From CBDCWT01 sp965223305 (GTDB lineage: Bacteria; Planctomycetota; Planctomycetia; Pirellulales; Pirellulaceae), in assembly GCA_965223305.1 (NCBI GenBank), contig CBDCWT010000084.1:62001-126000 (forward strand): 64,000 nt of DNA, written 5' to 3'. This document shows, in pieces, positions 11,701 to 19,188 of the stretch. How positions within the stretch are numbered: position 1 is the first letter of the stretch; each line of letters opens with the position of its first letter. A program made the translations under genes and the position numbers. A model generated the notes under the pieces. That model ran no database searches, was not told the origin of the DNA, and was given only the letters and a program-made list of their open reading frames with translations.

Positions 11701-14171
11701 TCTCGGCCGATGACCGCCAGTTGGCGACCGCCAGCCAAGATGGCACGGTCCTTGTCTGGTCGCTCGAGACCGGAACCGCGGGACCGCCTTTCACCGGCCA
11801 TCGTGGACCTGTCTATTCTGTGAAGTTCTTGCCGGATGGCGAGTCGGTCGTATCGGGTGGATACGACAAACGTGTGCTCGTCTGGCGGCCGGATAGCGTC
11901 CAACCCTACGATTTTCAAAAGCTCGTTTCGGGTGATGCGCCCGCGCCACCCGACTATGCCGAGCTGCTGGGGCATGCGGCGGCGGTCAGGTCGGTCGATG
12001 CCGTGCGGTTCGGAGAAAAGAACCTGATTGCCAGCGGAAGCCACGACAATACGATTAGGCTTTGGGACGCCGACTCCCATGCCTTGCTGCAGACGATGCG
12101 CGGCCACGGTAGCTGGGTGAGGGACTGTGTCTTGTCCTCCGACGGCATGCTGGTGGCATCGGGAGCGTACGATACGACCAACCCCGTGAAGTTGTGGAGC
12201 ATCGAAGGATATGAAGAGGCCCGCGTGCTCCGCGGCCGTGTGCTCCAAGGCCACTTGGACTCGGTCATGTCGGCGTCGTTTTCTCCCAACGGCAAACGCG
12301 TCGTCACGGCAGCTCGCGACCGCACAGCGAAGGTTTGGAACGCCGAAACGGGAGAAGAGCTGCTGACGCTTGAGGAGGGGCATTCGTTTCTGGCGTCCAG
12401 GGCGGTCTTCTTTCAAGAGGGTCAGCGTTTGCTCACGAGTGCCGTGGATAACTCGGCGAGGGTCTGGGACGTTGCGAGTGGTGTTGAACTCTACGCTCTC
12501 GGCCACACCGGACGGGCGGCGGCCGCGGCTGTTTCTGCGGACGGTGCGCGGCTAGTGACCGGCAGCGATCGGCAGTCGGCCAAAGTTTGGGACGCGGAGT
12601 CTGGTGAACTTCTGCTCGAACTGAAGGGGCACCACGGTGAGGTGACCGCAATCGCTTGCTCGGCCGATAACCAGCTGGTGTTCACAGGTGACGCCCGCGG
12701 GAGAGGCATCGTGTGGAACCTGCAAACCGGCGAACGGCTGCGCGAAGTCAACTGGCACACCGCCAAGATCACCGCGGCGCACTTCATGCCCGATGGCGAG
12801 TGGCTAATCACGGCCAGTGATGACAAGACGGTGACTCGCTTCAACGTCTCTGAGCGAACAACTGACACGCAGCTTGCTGCGGACGAGTCGTGGATTCTCG
12901 AACATGCGGACTCGGTGTTGTCGCTCGAAATGTCGCGTAGTGGAAGACTTGCACTAACTGCTTCGCGGGATGGCATAGTGCGGCTCTGGGATACCGAGCG
13001 CGCCCGGCTGGTGCGGACTTTACCGTTCCGCAAGGACACGGTGTCGGCGGCAGCGATATCTCCGAGCGGTTTGCTGGCGCTGACGGTCCACGACGAGGGC
13101 CGTCACGTTCGTATTTGGAATCTGAAGACCGGCAGCGAGCACGTCACGGCTGGACCCTCGGGTGAGGAGCGAGCTTTCTTCGGGGACTCATCTGTGGGTC
13201 TGGTTTGGTCCGCGACTTTTTCCGAGGATGGCGACAAGGTGCTGACGATCGGCGGTAACGAGGCCCGCCTTTGGGACCTACGGGCCAGACTGCCGGAACA
13301 GCAGCAGATCATGACTTTCAGTCCTCACGGAGCCGTTGCAGATGCCAGCTTTTCACCCGACGGCGAGCGGGTTGTCACTGCCAGCTGGGATAGCTCGGCC
13401 CGGATTTGGAACGCGACGACCGGCGTGGCCGAATTGAAGTTGGCGGGCGCCCATCGTGGCTATGTCAACAGTGCGGTCTTCGCTCCCGATGGGAGTATGG
13501 TGTTGACTGCCAGCGACGATGGGACGTCGAAACTCTGGGATGCGCGCACCGGTGAGGTCATTCGTTCATTGGAGGGACATACTGCTCGGGTACATAGTGC
13601 CCGTTTTTCGGCCGATGGCAGCAAGATCGTGACGGCTTCGGGTGACAAGACGGCGCGAGTCTGGAGTACGGCGACCGGGGCTCAACTGCAGCTACTGGCC
13701 GGACACGAGTGGGGTGTTCTGTCGGCTGTCTTCTCCCAAGACGGTACGCTGGTCGTTACGGGCAGCGACGACAACTCCGCCCGTGTGTGGGACGTCGAGA
13801 CAGGTCAGACGATTCACGAGTTGAGCGGGCACACGGCCGCGGTCACCTCAGTGGCATTTTCTCCTGTTGGCGATCGGATTCTAACCGCGTCAGCGGATTT
13901 CATGGCTAAAGTATGGGACGCCTCGACTGGCAAGGAGATTCTGAACCTCAAAGGCCACACGCAGGAACTGACCTCGGTGAGTTTTTCGGCGGCCGGCAGC
14001 CAGGCGCTGACCAGCAGTCGGGATGGCACTGCGATTCTCTGGCTGACGACGGACTGGACTGAACCTGCGGCACTGGATCGAAAAGGCGCGGCCCCGAGAC
14101 CGCCTGCATGGCCGCCCGTTGCTGCGAGCGGCAAGTACGCCGTCCATCAGTTGCCATACTCGGGGCTCTGA
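8748..14171 (+). CDS. Membrane Ser/Thr protein kinase with zinc ribbon and 21 WD40 repeats
   Basis: A Hanks-type kinase of 1807 aa, probably a sensor/signalling protein. The N-terminus is a zinc-ribbon-like CWQC...CPAC, followed by an acidic low-complexity stretch. The kinase domain starts near residue 293 with a glycine loop (LGEGGMGVVY), then AVKML, HRDLKPEN (about 412-419), a DWG in place of DFG, and GTPAYMAPE. One hydrophobic segment near 659-682 is a membrane span. Residues about 685-792 form an Arg/Gln/Glu-rich coiled coil. From about 842 to the end I count 21 WD40-like units, enough for three seven-bladed propellers, probably on the opposite side of the membrane from the kinase. It overlaps the upstream surface-protein stop by 4 nt (ATGA), so both are likely made from one transcript. 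The catalytic residues look intact. Confidence 0.93.
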   Translation: MKCWQCQSSLSELDLQSGKCPACGAEIEESGADAADTGSQSVAGGQPPEPDQSPSAGDAAQDGDVTKTVSAGSLTVSEDDLEAGSASQVSSKSDTVSSDDAEPSSASRDVYKTIDARLQVQTVSDLDDVNDSVDSSEAVEPRRPNSTIDSTAGPPGFAELPPDADQDPGTVNERTVSKTVNTPLGDEVIDDLGTMDDRGFRTLDSVAASMSGPAKARLPDDGGTFDSQAMSAEDQQALLRIWGAAAAENTSPRMTIKGDEPAGKEPSQATLVIQSRAFSQSEGQPPDEASADYDLVNKLGEGGMGVVYMARQASIDRTVAVKMLKPRAAVDRAQKTKFLAEAVITGDLEHPNIVPIYDLGKNDSGALFYAMKRVKGTPWDEVIKQQSQIENLEILMKICDAVAFAHSRGIIHRDLKPENTMLGDFGEVLVMDWGLALQFGEQEKSRAISQKPGMGGTPAYMAPEMATGPFHDLGPASDIYLLGAILFEIVVGRPPHRGKDVMRCLLAAARNEIVSTHRRGELLDIAHRAMSTDTAARYASVTDFQHALRGYQEHADSISMASRAREELVEAQESDDYETYAKALFGFQEALNLWSGNKRAEQGVSAAKLAYARSAYGKGDLDLGASLLDPDNESHHALKEEIANASRERDARQRRLKLALRAVAALVATVLVVVTAALVVVHEQKTIAEGQRELARTNAAEARRQEAEARRQGEEARRQEQIAVTQRKAADRLREEADKQRVRAVENAQEARRQQLAATQNAKEAERQRSIAESQREFAENQRDLAEYETYVALIGVAAAKIEENAFVDARALLTSPVCKPELRSWEWGRLMHLCSQMVRDYEPGAPVESVAFSPDNTRFATAGWNGNATIWDARTGRRQVEIPHDALYVYGVAFSPDGKYLATGCNDRNGFVRIWDATNGAPVSRPLLGHADAVSSVTFSQSGRWLATTSFDSEVRVWDMADPAAPVVRRVLRGHNWWVWDAAFSADDRQLATASQDGTVLVWSLETGTAGPPFTGHRGPVYSVKFLPDGESVVSGGYDKRVLVWRPDSVQPYDFQKLVSGDAPAPPDYAELLGHAAAVRSVDAVRFGEKNLIASGSHDNTIRLWDADSHALLQTMRGHGSWVRDCVLSSDGMLVASGAYDTTNPVKLWSIEGYEEARVLRGRVLQGHLDSVMSASFSPNGKRVVTAARDRTAKVWNAETGEELLTLEEGHSFLASRAVFFQEGQRLLTSAVDNSARVWDVASGVELYALGHTGRAAAAAVSADGARLVTGSDRQSAKVWDAESGELLLELKGHHGEVTAIACSADNQLVFTGDARGRGIVWNLQTGERLREVNWHTAKITAAHFMPDGEWLITASDDKTVTRFNVSERTTDTQLAADESWILEHADSVLSLEMSRSGRLALTASRDGIVRLWDTERARLVRTLPFRKDTVSAAAISPSGLLALTVHDEGRHVRIWNLKTGSEHVTAGPSGEERAFFGDSSVGLVWSATFSEDGDKVLTIGGNEARLWDLRARLPEQQQIMTFSPHGAVADASFSPDGERVVTASWDSSARIWNATTGVAELKLAGAHRGYVNSAVFAPDGSMVLTASDDGTSKLWDARTGEVIRSLEGHTARVHSARFSADGSKIVTASGDKTARVWSTATGAQLQLLAGHEWGVLSAVFSQDGTLVVTGSDDNSARVWDVETGQTIHELSGHTAAVTSVAFSPVGDRILTASADFMAKVWDASTGKEILNLKGHTQELTSVSFSAAGSQALTSSRDGTAILWLTTDWTEPAALDRKGAAPRPPAWPPVAASGKYAVHQLPYSGL

Positions 14172-14415
14172 CAACTGTGTTACATGACCCGGTGTTGTGA
14201 GACACACGGTCCTTACCAGAGCTGTCGGCGCGGACTGTCTCCCGTGCTGACGCTCCGCGGACTTTCGACCGACAGAGCCCACGCTTTCGACACGGCTTTG
14301 CGCCTTGGCCGGCGATTCGTACAATCCAAAGACCATTGAGTTGACAACCGTTGTGCGACGGCAAGCGACGTTGCGGGGAGTTCCCGCTACGGACCACGTG
14401 GAGACGCTCAACCCC

Positions 14416-16113
14416 ATGGCTTCGCTATTTGTGATTCAAGGTCGGGATCAAGGCAAACGCTTCGATCTCCACAACGCTGTCATGACGCTGGGACGCGAAA
14501 GCGCAAACGCGATTCAGCTGCACGACAGCGAGGTCTCGCGGCAACACGCTGAAATTCGCGAGCACGACGAGGGGTACATGGTGGTCGATCTGGAGAGCTC
14601 CAATGGGCTTTTCGTTAACGACCAACAGGTCGAACAACAGCAACTGCGGAGCGGCGACCGCGTCCAGCTAGGGCGTACCCTGCTGATCTATACCGGCACC
14701 GATGAGACAAGTTCCGGCGACCTGGCCAGCGACGTCGATATCGTGGGGCGCGATCCGTCAGAAGCCAACTCGCGGATCGTCAAATCGCTCAGCCAGGACG
14801 AAGGCAGTCAGCTGTTCGGCTTGCTTGATCAGTCTGAAAGCCCGTGGTTGGCCCGCGCCAGAAGCAATCTGCAGGTGATGTATCGCACGGCGCTCGCCGT
14901 CAGCCATACCTTGGATATCGACCAGCTGCTCCATCGCATCATGGAGTTGATATTCGAGTGGGTCGAGGCGGACCGCGGTTGTATCATGTTAATCGATCAA
15001 CCGTCGGGGGAGCTGATTCCCAAAGTCAGTCGCAATCGCCAGCGGCTCCCTGAAGAACAAAAGGCCAAGTTAGAAATCAGCCGCACGATTCTGGACTATG
15101 TACTTGAACACAAGGAAGGCGTGCTCACCAGCGACGCGCGAGAAGACCAGCGTTGGGATCCGGCGGCAAGTATTGTCAAGATGGGTGTGCGGGAAGCGAT
15201 CTGCGTCCCGATGCAGGGACGCTACGGAATGGTCGGAGTCACCTACATCGACACCTATACCGCTCCCGGGCGTTTCGTCCAACGGCCGCCCAATCGCTTC
15301 TCAGAAGAGCACCTCAAGCTGATGATCGCGATTGCCCACCAGGCCGCGTTGGCTGTGGAGGACACTTCTTACTATTCCGCTATGGTTCACGCAGAGCGTC
15401 TGGCGGCGATGGGTCAGACGATTGCCACGCTCTCTCATCACATCAAGAACATCTTGCAGGGAATTCGGGGCGGCAGCTTCCTGATCGAAGAAGGGCTCCG
15501 CAACGATGATGCGGAAATTGTCCGCAAAGGATGGGGAATCGTTGACAAGAATCAGGAACGCATCTCGCACCTCGTGCTTGACATGCTCACCTTCAGCAAA
15601 GATCGCGAACCGGATTTGGTACCGTCGATGATCAACGAGGTCGTCGCCGACGTCGTCGAGCTGACGGAGTCCAGAGCTCAGGAGGCAGGAGTCACCATGA
15701 GTGTCCGCCTGGCCGCCGGAATCCCCGAGCTGATGTTCGATCCTGAGATGTTGCATCGCGCCGTGTTGAACGTCGTTACCAACGCCATCGATGCCTGCGA
15801 CTCCGATCGTAAGAAAACAGTCACAGTCAGCACTCAGTTCAGCGATAGTGACAAGAGCGTGCAGGTCGTGGTGGAGGACACCGGTGTCGGCATTGAGGCT
15901 GGCGACCTGAAGAAGGTGTTTTCGGTTTTCGAGAGCCGCAAGGGAAATCGTGGTACTGGGCTCGGCCTGCCGGTCAGCCAGAAGATCTTGCGCGAACACG
16001 GGGGTGACATCCGGGTGGAAAGCGAGCCAGGTGCCGGAAGCCGCTTCACACTCGAGTTTCCCGCCGTGATTGCTGAGCTGTGCGACGGTGGAGACACGAT
16101 GGCTGGCAAGTAG
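14416..16113 (+). CDS. FHA-GAF sensor histidine kinase
   Basis: A two-component histidine kinase of 565 aa from this ATG. Residues 1-95 form an FHA domain (GRES, SRQHAEI, SSNGLFVN), which binds phosphothreonine and could read the output of the neighbouring Ser/Thr kinase (inference). A GAF domain follows at about 165-330. The H-box is LSHHIKN with His341 as the likely phospho-acceptor. The ATPase domain shows NAIDACDS, EDTGVGI and GTGLGLPVSQ. No membrane span is evident, so it is probably cytoplasmic. An in-frame TTG at 14305 would add 37 residues with no family resemblance; the ATG begins exactly at the FHA fold and is preferred. No response regulator is adjacent. The stop codon lies in an 8-bp direct repeat flanking a palindromic element. 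Confidence 0.9.
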   Translation: MASLFVIQGRDQGKRFDLHNAVMTLGRESANAIQLHDSEVSRQHAEIREHDEGYMVVDLESSNGLFVNDQQVEQQQLRSGDRVQLGRTLLIYTGTDETSSGDLASDVDIVGRDPSEANSRIVKSLSQDEGSQLFGLLDQSESPWLARARSNLQVMYRTALAVSHTLDIDQLLHRIMELIFEWVEADRGCIMLIDQPSGELIPKVSRNRQRLPEEQKAKLEISRTILDYVLEHKEGVLTSDAREDQRWDPAASIVKMGVREAICVPMQGRYGMVGVTYIDTYTAPGRFVQRPPNRFSEEHLKLMIAIAHQAALAVEDTSYYSAMVHAERLAAMGQTIATLSHHIKNILQGIRGGSFLIEEGLRNDDAEIVRKGWGIVDKNQERISHLVLDMLTFSKDREPDLVPSMINEVVADVVELTESRAQEAGVTMSVRLAAGIPELMFDPEMLHRAVLNVVTNAIDACDSDRKKTVTVSTQFSDSDKSVQVVVEDTGVGIEAGDLKKVFSVFESRKGNRGTGLGLPVSQKILREHGGDIRVESEPGAGSRFTLEFPAVIAELCDGGDTMAGK

Positions 16114-16114
16114 G

Positions 16115-16277
16115 CTTTGAAGTTGCGCTTTTCGCCTTCCTGCAGGCACAAGGTGGCGGATTCGCCCGCGTTTTTCGGAACCCGAAGCGTCAGCGAGGGG
16201 GAGTTGGTGTACCAACGCAAGTCATTCCCTCGCTTACGCTTCGGGTTCCGATTGTGGCGAAACGCGCAACATGAAAA
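16115..16277. mobile_element. Palindromic MITE-like element, family D, copy 1
   Basis: About 163 bp with terminal inverted repeats (TTTGAAGTTGCGC at the left; GCGCAACATGAAAA at the right). The inner inverted repeat is AACCCGAAGCGTCAGCGAGG and its complement. The element is flanked by the 8-bp direct repeat CAAGTAGG (16107-16114 and 16278-16285), which fits a target-site duplication. Related copies lie near 58702 and 59965. It carries no gene. Confidence 0.7.
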
Positions 16278-16296
16278 CAAGTAGGTTGGCCCCATC

Positions 16297-18480
16297 ATGA
16301 AGCAACTCACGAGCGGCGGTGGATTTCCGGCCATCTGGTACACCTTCAAGAAGGCGCGCCAAGCCGGGCTTTGGAAGACATGGCGAGCGCTGCGCAGCAG
16401 GAACGCCTGCAAGACATGTGCCTTGGGTATGGGGGGCCAGCGGGGCGGCATGGTCAACGAGGCGGGCGGCTTTCCAGAAGTCTGCAAGAAGTCCGTGCAG
16501 GCCCAGACCGCCGACATGCAGGGGGCTATCCAACCCGGCTTCTGGAACACCTATTCGATCGATCAACTGAGGGCCTTTTCACCCCGCCAGCTCGAGTACT
16601 GCGGACGGCTCGTGCAGCCTGTGTTGTACGAAAGCAGTGGCCAATGCTACCGACCGCTTTCTTGGGAGGACGCAATCTCCCGAGTCGTTGCCAAGCTGCG
16701 AACGGCCGCACCCGAGGAGACGTTTTGGTACTTCAGCGGTCGCAGCTCGAACGAGGCAGGTTTCCTGCTGCAGTTGTTCGCCCGTTTGTACGGCACCAAC
16801 AACGTGAACAACTGCAGCTACTACTGCCACCAGGCGAGCGGTGTGGGATTGACCAGCTCTGTCGGCAGCGGCACAGCCACCGTGGTCTTGGAAGACGTCG
16901 AGCAGGCTGATTTGGTCTTCATGATCGGGGGCAACCCGCCCAGCAATCACCCGCGTTTGATGACCAGCCTGATGCGGGTACGCCAACGCGGCGGTGAGGT
17001 TGTTGTGATCAACCCAGTGATCGAAACGGGATTGGTCCAGTTTCGAATCCCCAGCAATGTGCGCAGCCTGTTGTTTGGGACGAGGATTGCCACGCGATAC
17101 GTACAGCCCGATATCGGCGGCGACCTGGCGTTGCTTACCGGAATTGCAAAGCGGATCGACGAGCTGGGAAGGCAGGACAGCGTGTTCCTGCAGCAGCACT
17201 GCGACGGCTACGAAGATTGGGTGGCGGCGATACGCACGATCAGCTGGAACGACGTCGTCGCCAAGTCGGGTGTTCAACAAGCGGAAATAGATGACCTAGC
17301 GGAAAAATACATTGCCGCGAAGAATGTCATTTTCTGCTGGACCATGGGAATCACGCATCATGCTCATGGAGTCCAGAACGTACAAGCGATCGCGAATTTG
17401 GCTTTGATGCGAGGCATGGTTGGCCGACCGTCGGCTGGGCTGCTGCCTATCCGTGGCCACTCGAATGTCCAAGGCATCGGTTCGGTCGGCGTGACGCCGA
17501 AGCTGAAAAACGAGATCTTCACAAGGCTGCAGTCCGAGTTCTCTGTCGAGCTGCCAACCGAACCGGGGCTCGATACGCTCGCCTGTATGGAAGCGGCCCA
17601 CCAGCAACGGTTGACCACCGGATTTTGCTTGGGCGGCAATCTCTTCGGCTCGAACCCCGACGCCGCCTTTGCGGCTGAATCGCTGCAGAATCTACAGACG
17701 CTGGTCTATCTGAGTACCACACTGAACACCGGACATGCACACGGTGTTGCCGCCGAAACCATCATTTTGCCGGTTCTTGCGCGGGACGAGGAGCCGCAGC
17801 CAACCACGCAGGAGTCGATGTTCAACTATGTGCGGCTGAGCGACGGAGGTCCCCAGCGGTTACACGGACCCCGTAGTGAGGTTGAGGTTATCGCTGAAAT
17901 TGCCTTGGCGGTCTTAGGCGGACAAGGACCGATCGACTGGAGGTCGATGCGGGATACCGGTAACATCCGACAGATGATTGCCAAAGTGGTGCCAGGATTC
18001 GAGAAGATCGGCGACCTAGACCGCACCAAGGAAGAGTTTCAAATCGGTGGACGGACGTTGCATCGACCTCACTTTCCGACGCCCAACGGTCGAGCACAAC
18101 TGTATCAGCACGCGTTACCTGCGCTGCAGGGCACTCAGGACGGCCAGCTCCGGCTGATGACTGTACGGAGTGAAGGTCAGTTTAACACGGTCGTGTACGA
18201 AGAAGAGGATACGTATCGCGGGCAAGAGCGCCGGGATGTGATTCTGATGCACCCTGCGGACATTCGGGAGCGGGGTCTTAGCGAGAACCAGACGGTCGTT
18301 GTACGTAGCGAGGTGAGTGCGTTGCAGAACATCTTGGTGCGTTCCTTCGACCGGATCAAGGCGGGCAACGCCCTAATGTACTATCCGGAAGCTAACGCCT
18401 TGGTTCCCCGGCACGCCGATTCCCAATCCAAGACGCCGGCATTCAAGGGGGTCGTCGTCACGGTCGAGGCTGGTCTGTAA
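16297..18480 (+). CDS. FdhF/YdeP-family molybdopterin oxidoreductase
   Basis: A 727-aa molybdopterin-guanine-dinucleotide enzyme, close in length to YdeP-type formate-dehydrogenase-like proteins (about 760 aa). The N-terminus has CKTCALGMGG and a later VCKK, the reduced Cys set of this family. SYYCHQASG places Cys177-His178 where formate dehydrogenase H has Sec-His, followed by VGSGTATVVLEDVEQADLV and GGNPPSNHPR typical of the cofactor-binding region. The C-terminal aspartate-decarboxylase-like domain is present (HPADIRERGL). No signal peptide is seen, so it is probably cytoplasmic. The substrate is unknown for most of the family; YdeP is linked to acid resistance. No fdhD or electron-transfer subunit is adjacent. 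Confidence 0.9.
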   Translation: MKQLTSGGGFPAIWYTFKKARQAGLWKTWRALRSRNACKTCALGMGGQRGGMVNEAGGFPEVCKKSVQAQTADMQGAIQPGFWNTYSIDQLRAFSPRQLEYCGRLVQPVLYESSGQCYRPLSWEDAISRVVAKLRTAAPEETFWYFSGRSSNEAGFLLQLFARLYGTNNVNNCSYYCHQASGVGLTSSVGSGTATVVLEDVEQADLVFMIGGNPPSNHPRLMTSLMRVRQRGGEVVVINPVIETGLVQFRIPSNVRSLLFGTRIATRYVQPDIGGDLALLTGIAKRIDELGRQDSVFLQQHCDGYEDWVAAIRTISWNDVVAKSGVQQAEIDDLAEKYIAAKNVIFCWTMGITHHAHGVQNVQAIANLALMRGMVGRPSAGLLPIRGHSNVQGIGSVGVTPKLKNEIFTRLQSEFSVELPTEPGLDTLACMEAAHQQRLTTGFCLGGNLFGSNPDAAFAAESLQNLQTLVYLSTTLNTGHAHGVAAETIILPVLARDEEPQPTTQESMFNYVRLSDGGPQRLHGPRSEVEVIAEIALAVLGGQGPIDWRSMRDTGNIRQMIAKVVPGFEKIGDLDRTKEEFQIGGRTLHRPHFPTPNGRAQLYQHALPALQGTQDGQLRLMTVRSEGQFNTVVYEEEDTYRGQERRDVILMHPADIRERGLSENQTVVVRSEVSALQNILVRSFDRIKAGNALMYYPEANALVPRHADSQSKTPAFKGVVVTVEAGL

Positions 18481-18567
18481 CGTGACCGTATGCGACATGG
18501 GCTGGACCGCCTCCCACCCGCTATGATTCCAGGAGGTCGAGTTTCTTCGGGAGGGCGAGGATTCCCC

Positions 18568-18592
18568 GGGAGGGCGAGGCTCCCGCCGAGCC
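18568..18592. repeat. REP-like hairpin A, left flank of RAYT
   Basis: GGGAGGGCGAGG followed by the stem-loop GGCTC-CCGCC-GAGCC. A second, partial copy (GGGAGGGCGAGG) lies just upstream at 18549. A GGAG tetranucleotide precedes the hairpin, resembling the guide tetranucleotide of known REPs. Confidence 0.75.
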
Positions 18593-18638
18593 GAAAGCAA
18601 GCACGCCGCGCCACTCACCACTACCCAACGAGCACACC

Positions 18639-19103
18639 ATGACGGAACAACTACCGCATCGACAGCACCCGGCTCACGGCATCCTGTTGGTCGAAGGTCA
18701 GCCGACAATCATCTTCGACACGGTGTGCACCAGAGAACGAAAGCCGTGGTTGGCTTGCGCAAGCGTTCATGAACTACTGCGACAAGTCTGGCAGGAATCA
18801 ACGGCGTGGCTTGTGGGACGCTATGTGATTTTGCCGGATCATCTCCACTTCTTCGCCGCTGCGACGGAGTCGCATATTTCGTACAACAGCTGGGTGACAT
18901 TCTGGAAGTCGCAGTTCAGCAAACGACATGGAGATCCGCAGCACCGTTGGCAAACGGACCACTGGGACACGCGGGTGAGAAGTTCGGCACAGTACGAAGA
19001 GAAGTGGGAGTACGTGCGCTACAACCCCGTCCGTCTGGCACTCGTCGGGAAGCCCGAGGAATGGCCGTACCAGGGCGAGCTTCATGAGCTGCGGTGGGAT
19101 TGA
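18639..19103 (+). CDS. REP-associated tyrosine transposase (RAYT, Y1 transposase family)
   Basis: A 154-aa single-strand transposase of the IS200-like RAYT type. It has the HUH-type motif in YVILPDHLHFFAA (HLH variant) and the catalytic-tyrosine helix EEKWEYVRYNPVR near the C-terminus. WQTDHWDTRVR and PEEWPYQGE are typical family segments. It has the normal size for the family and no internal stop, so it may be active. Known RAYTs cut and join the REP hairpins that flank their own gene. The inverted A hairpins on both sides suggest this enzyme mobilised the A repeats throughout the window (inference). Confidence 0.92.
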   Translation: MTEQLPHRQHPAHGILLVEGQPTIIFDTVCTRERKPWLACASVHELLRQVWQESTAWLVGRYVILPDHLHFFAAATESHISYNSWVTFWKSQFSKRHGDPQHRWQTDHWDTRVRSSAQYEEKWEYVRYNPVRLALVGKPEEWPYQGELHELRWD

Positions 19104-19116
19104 GCGCTGCGCGTGC

Positions 19117-19141
19117 GGCTCGGCGGGAGCCTCGCCCTCCC
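19117..19141. repeat. REP-like hairpin A, right flank of RAYT
   Basis: GGCTCGGCGGGAGCC followed by TCGCCCTCCC: the reverse complement of the left-flank copy at 18568-18592, 14 nt after the transposase stop. Confidence 0.75.
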
Positions 19142-19188
19142 GAGCGATTGTTGTAGCGGAAGAGTGTAACGGTCGGGGACCGTGTCAT

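Larger units (their letters stand above)
18549..19144 (+). mobile_element. RAYT unit: transposase gene flanked by inverted A-type hairpins
   Basis: The unit consists of one and a half copies of hairpin A on the left (partial at 18549, full at 18568-18592), the RAYT gene, and one A copy in opposite orientation on the right (19117-19141). The right copy is the exact reverse complement of the full left copy. This is the arrangement expected of a REP element and its cognate tyrosine transposase. The same hairpin, mostly as the CTCCTGCC variant, makes up the arrays at 0.5-1.7 kb and 36.8-39.5 kb. Confidence 0.75.
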
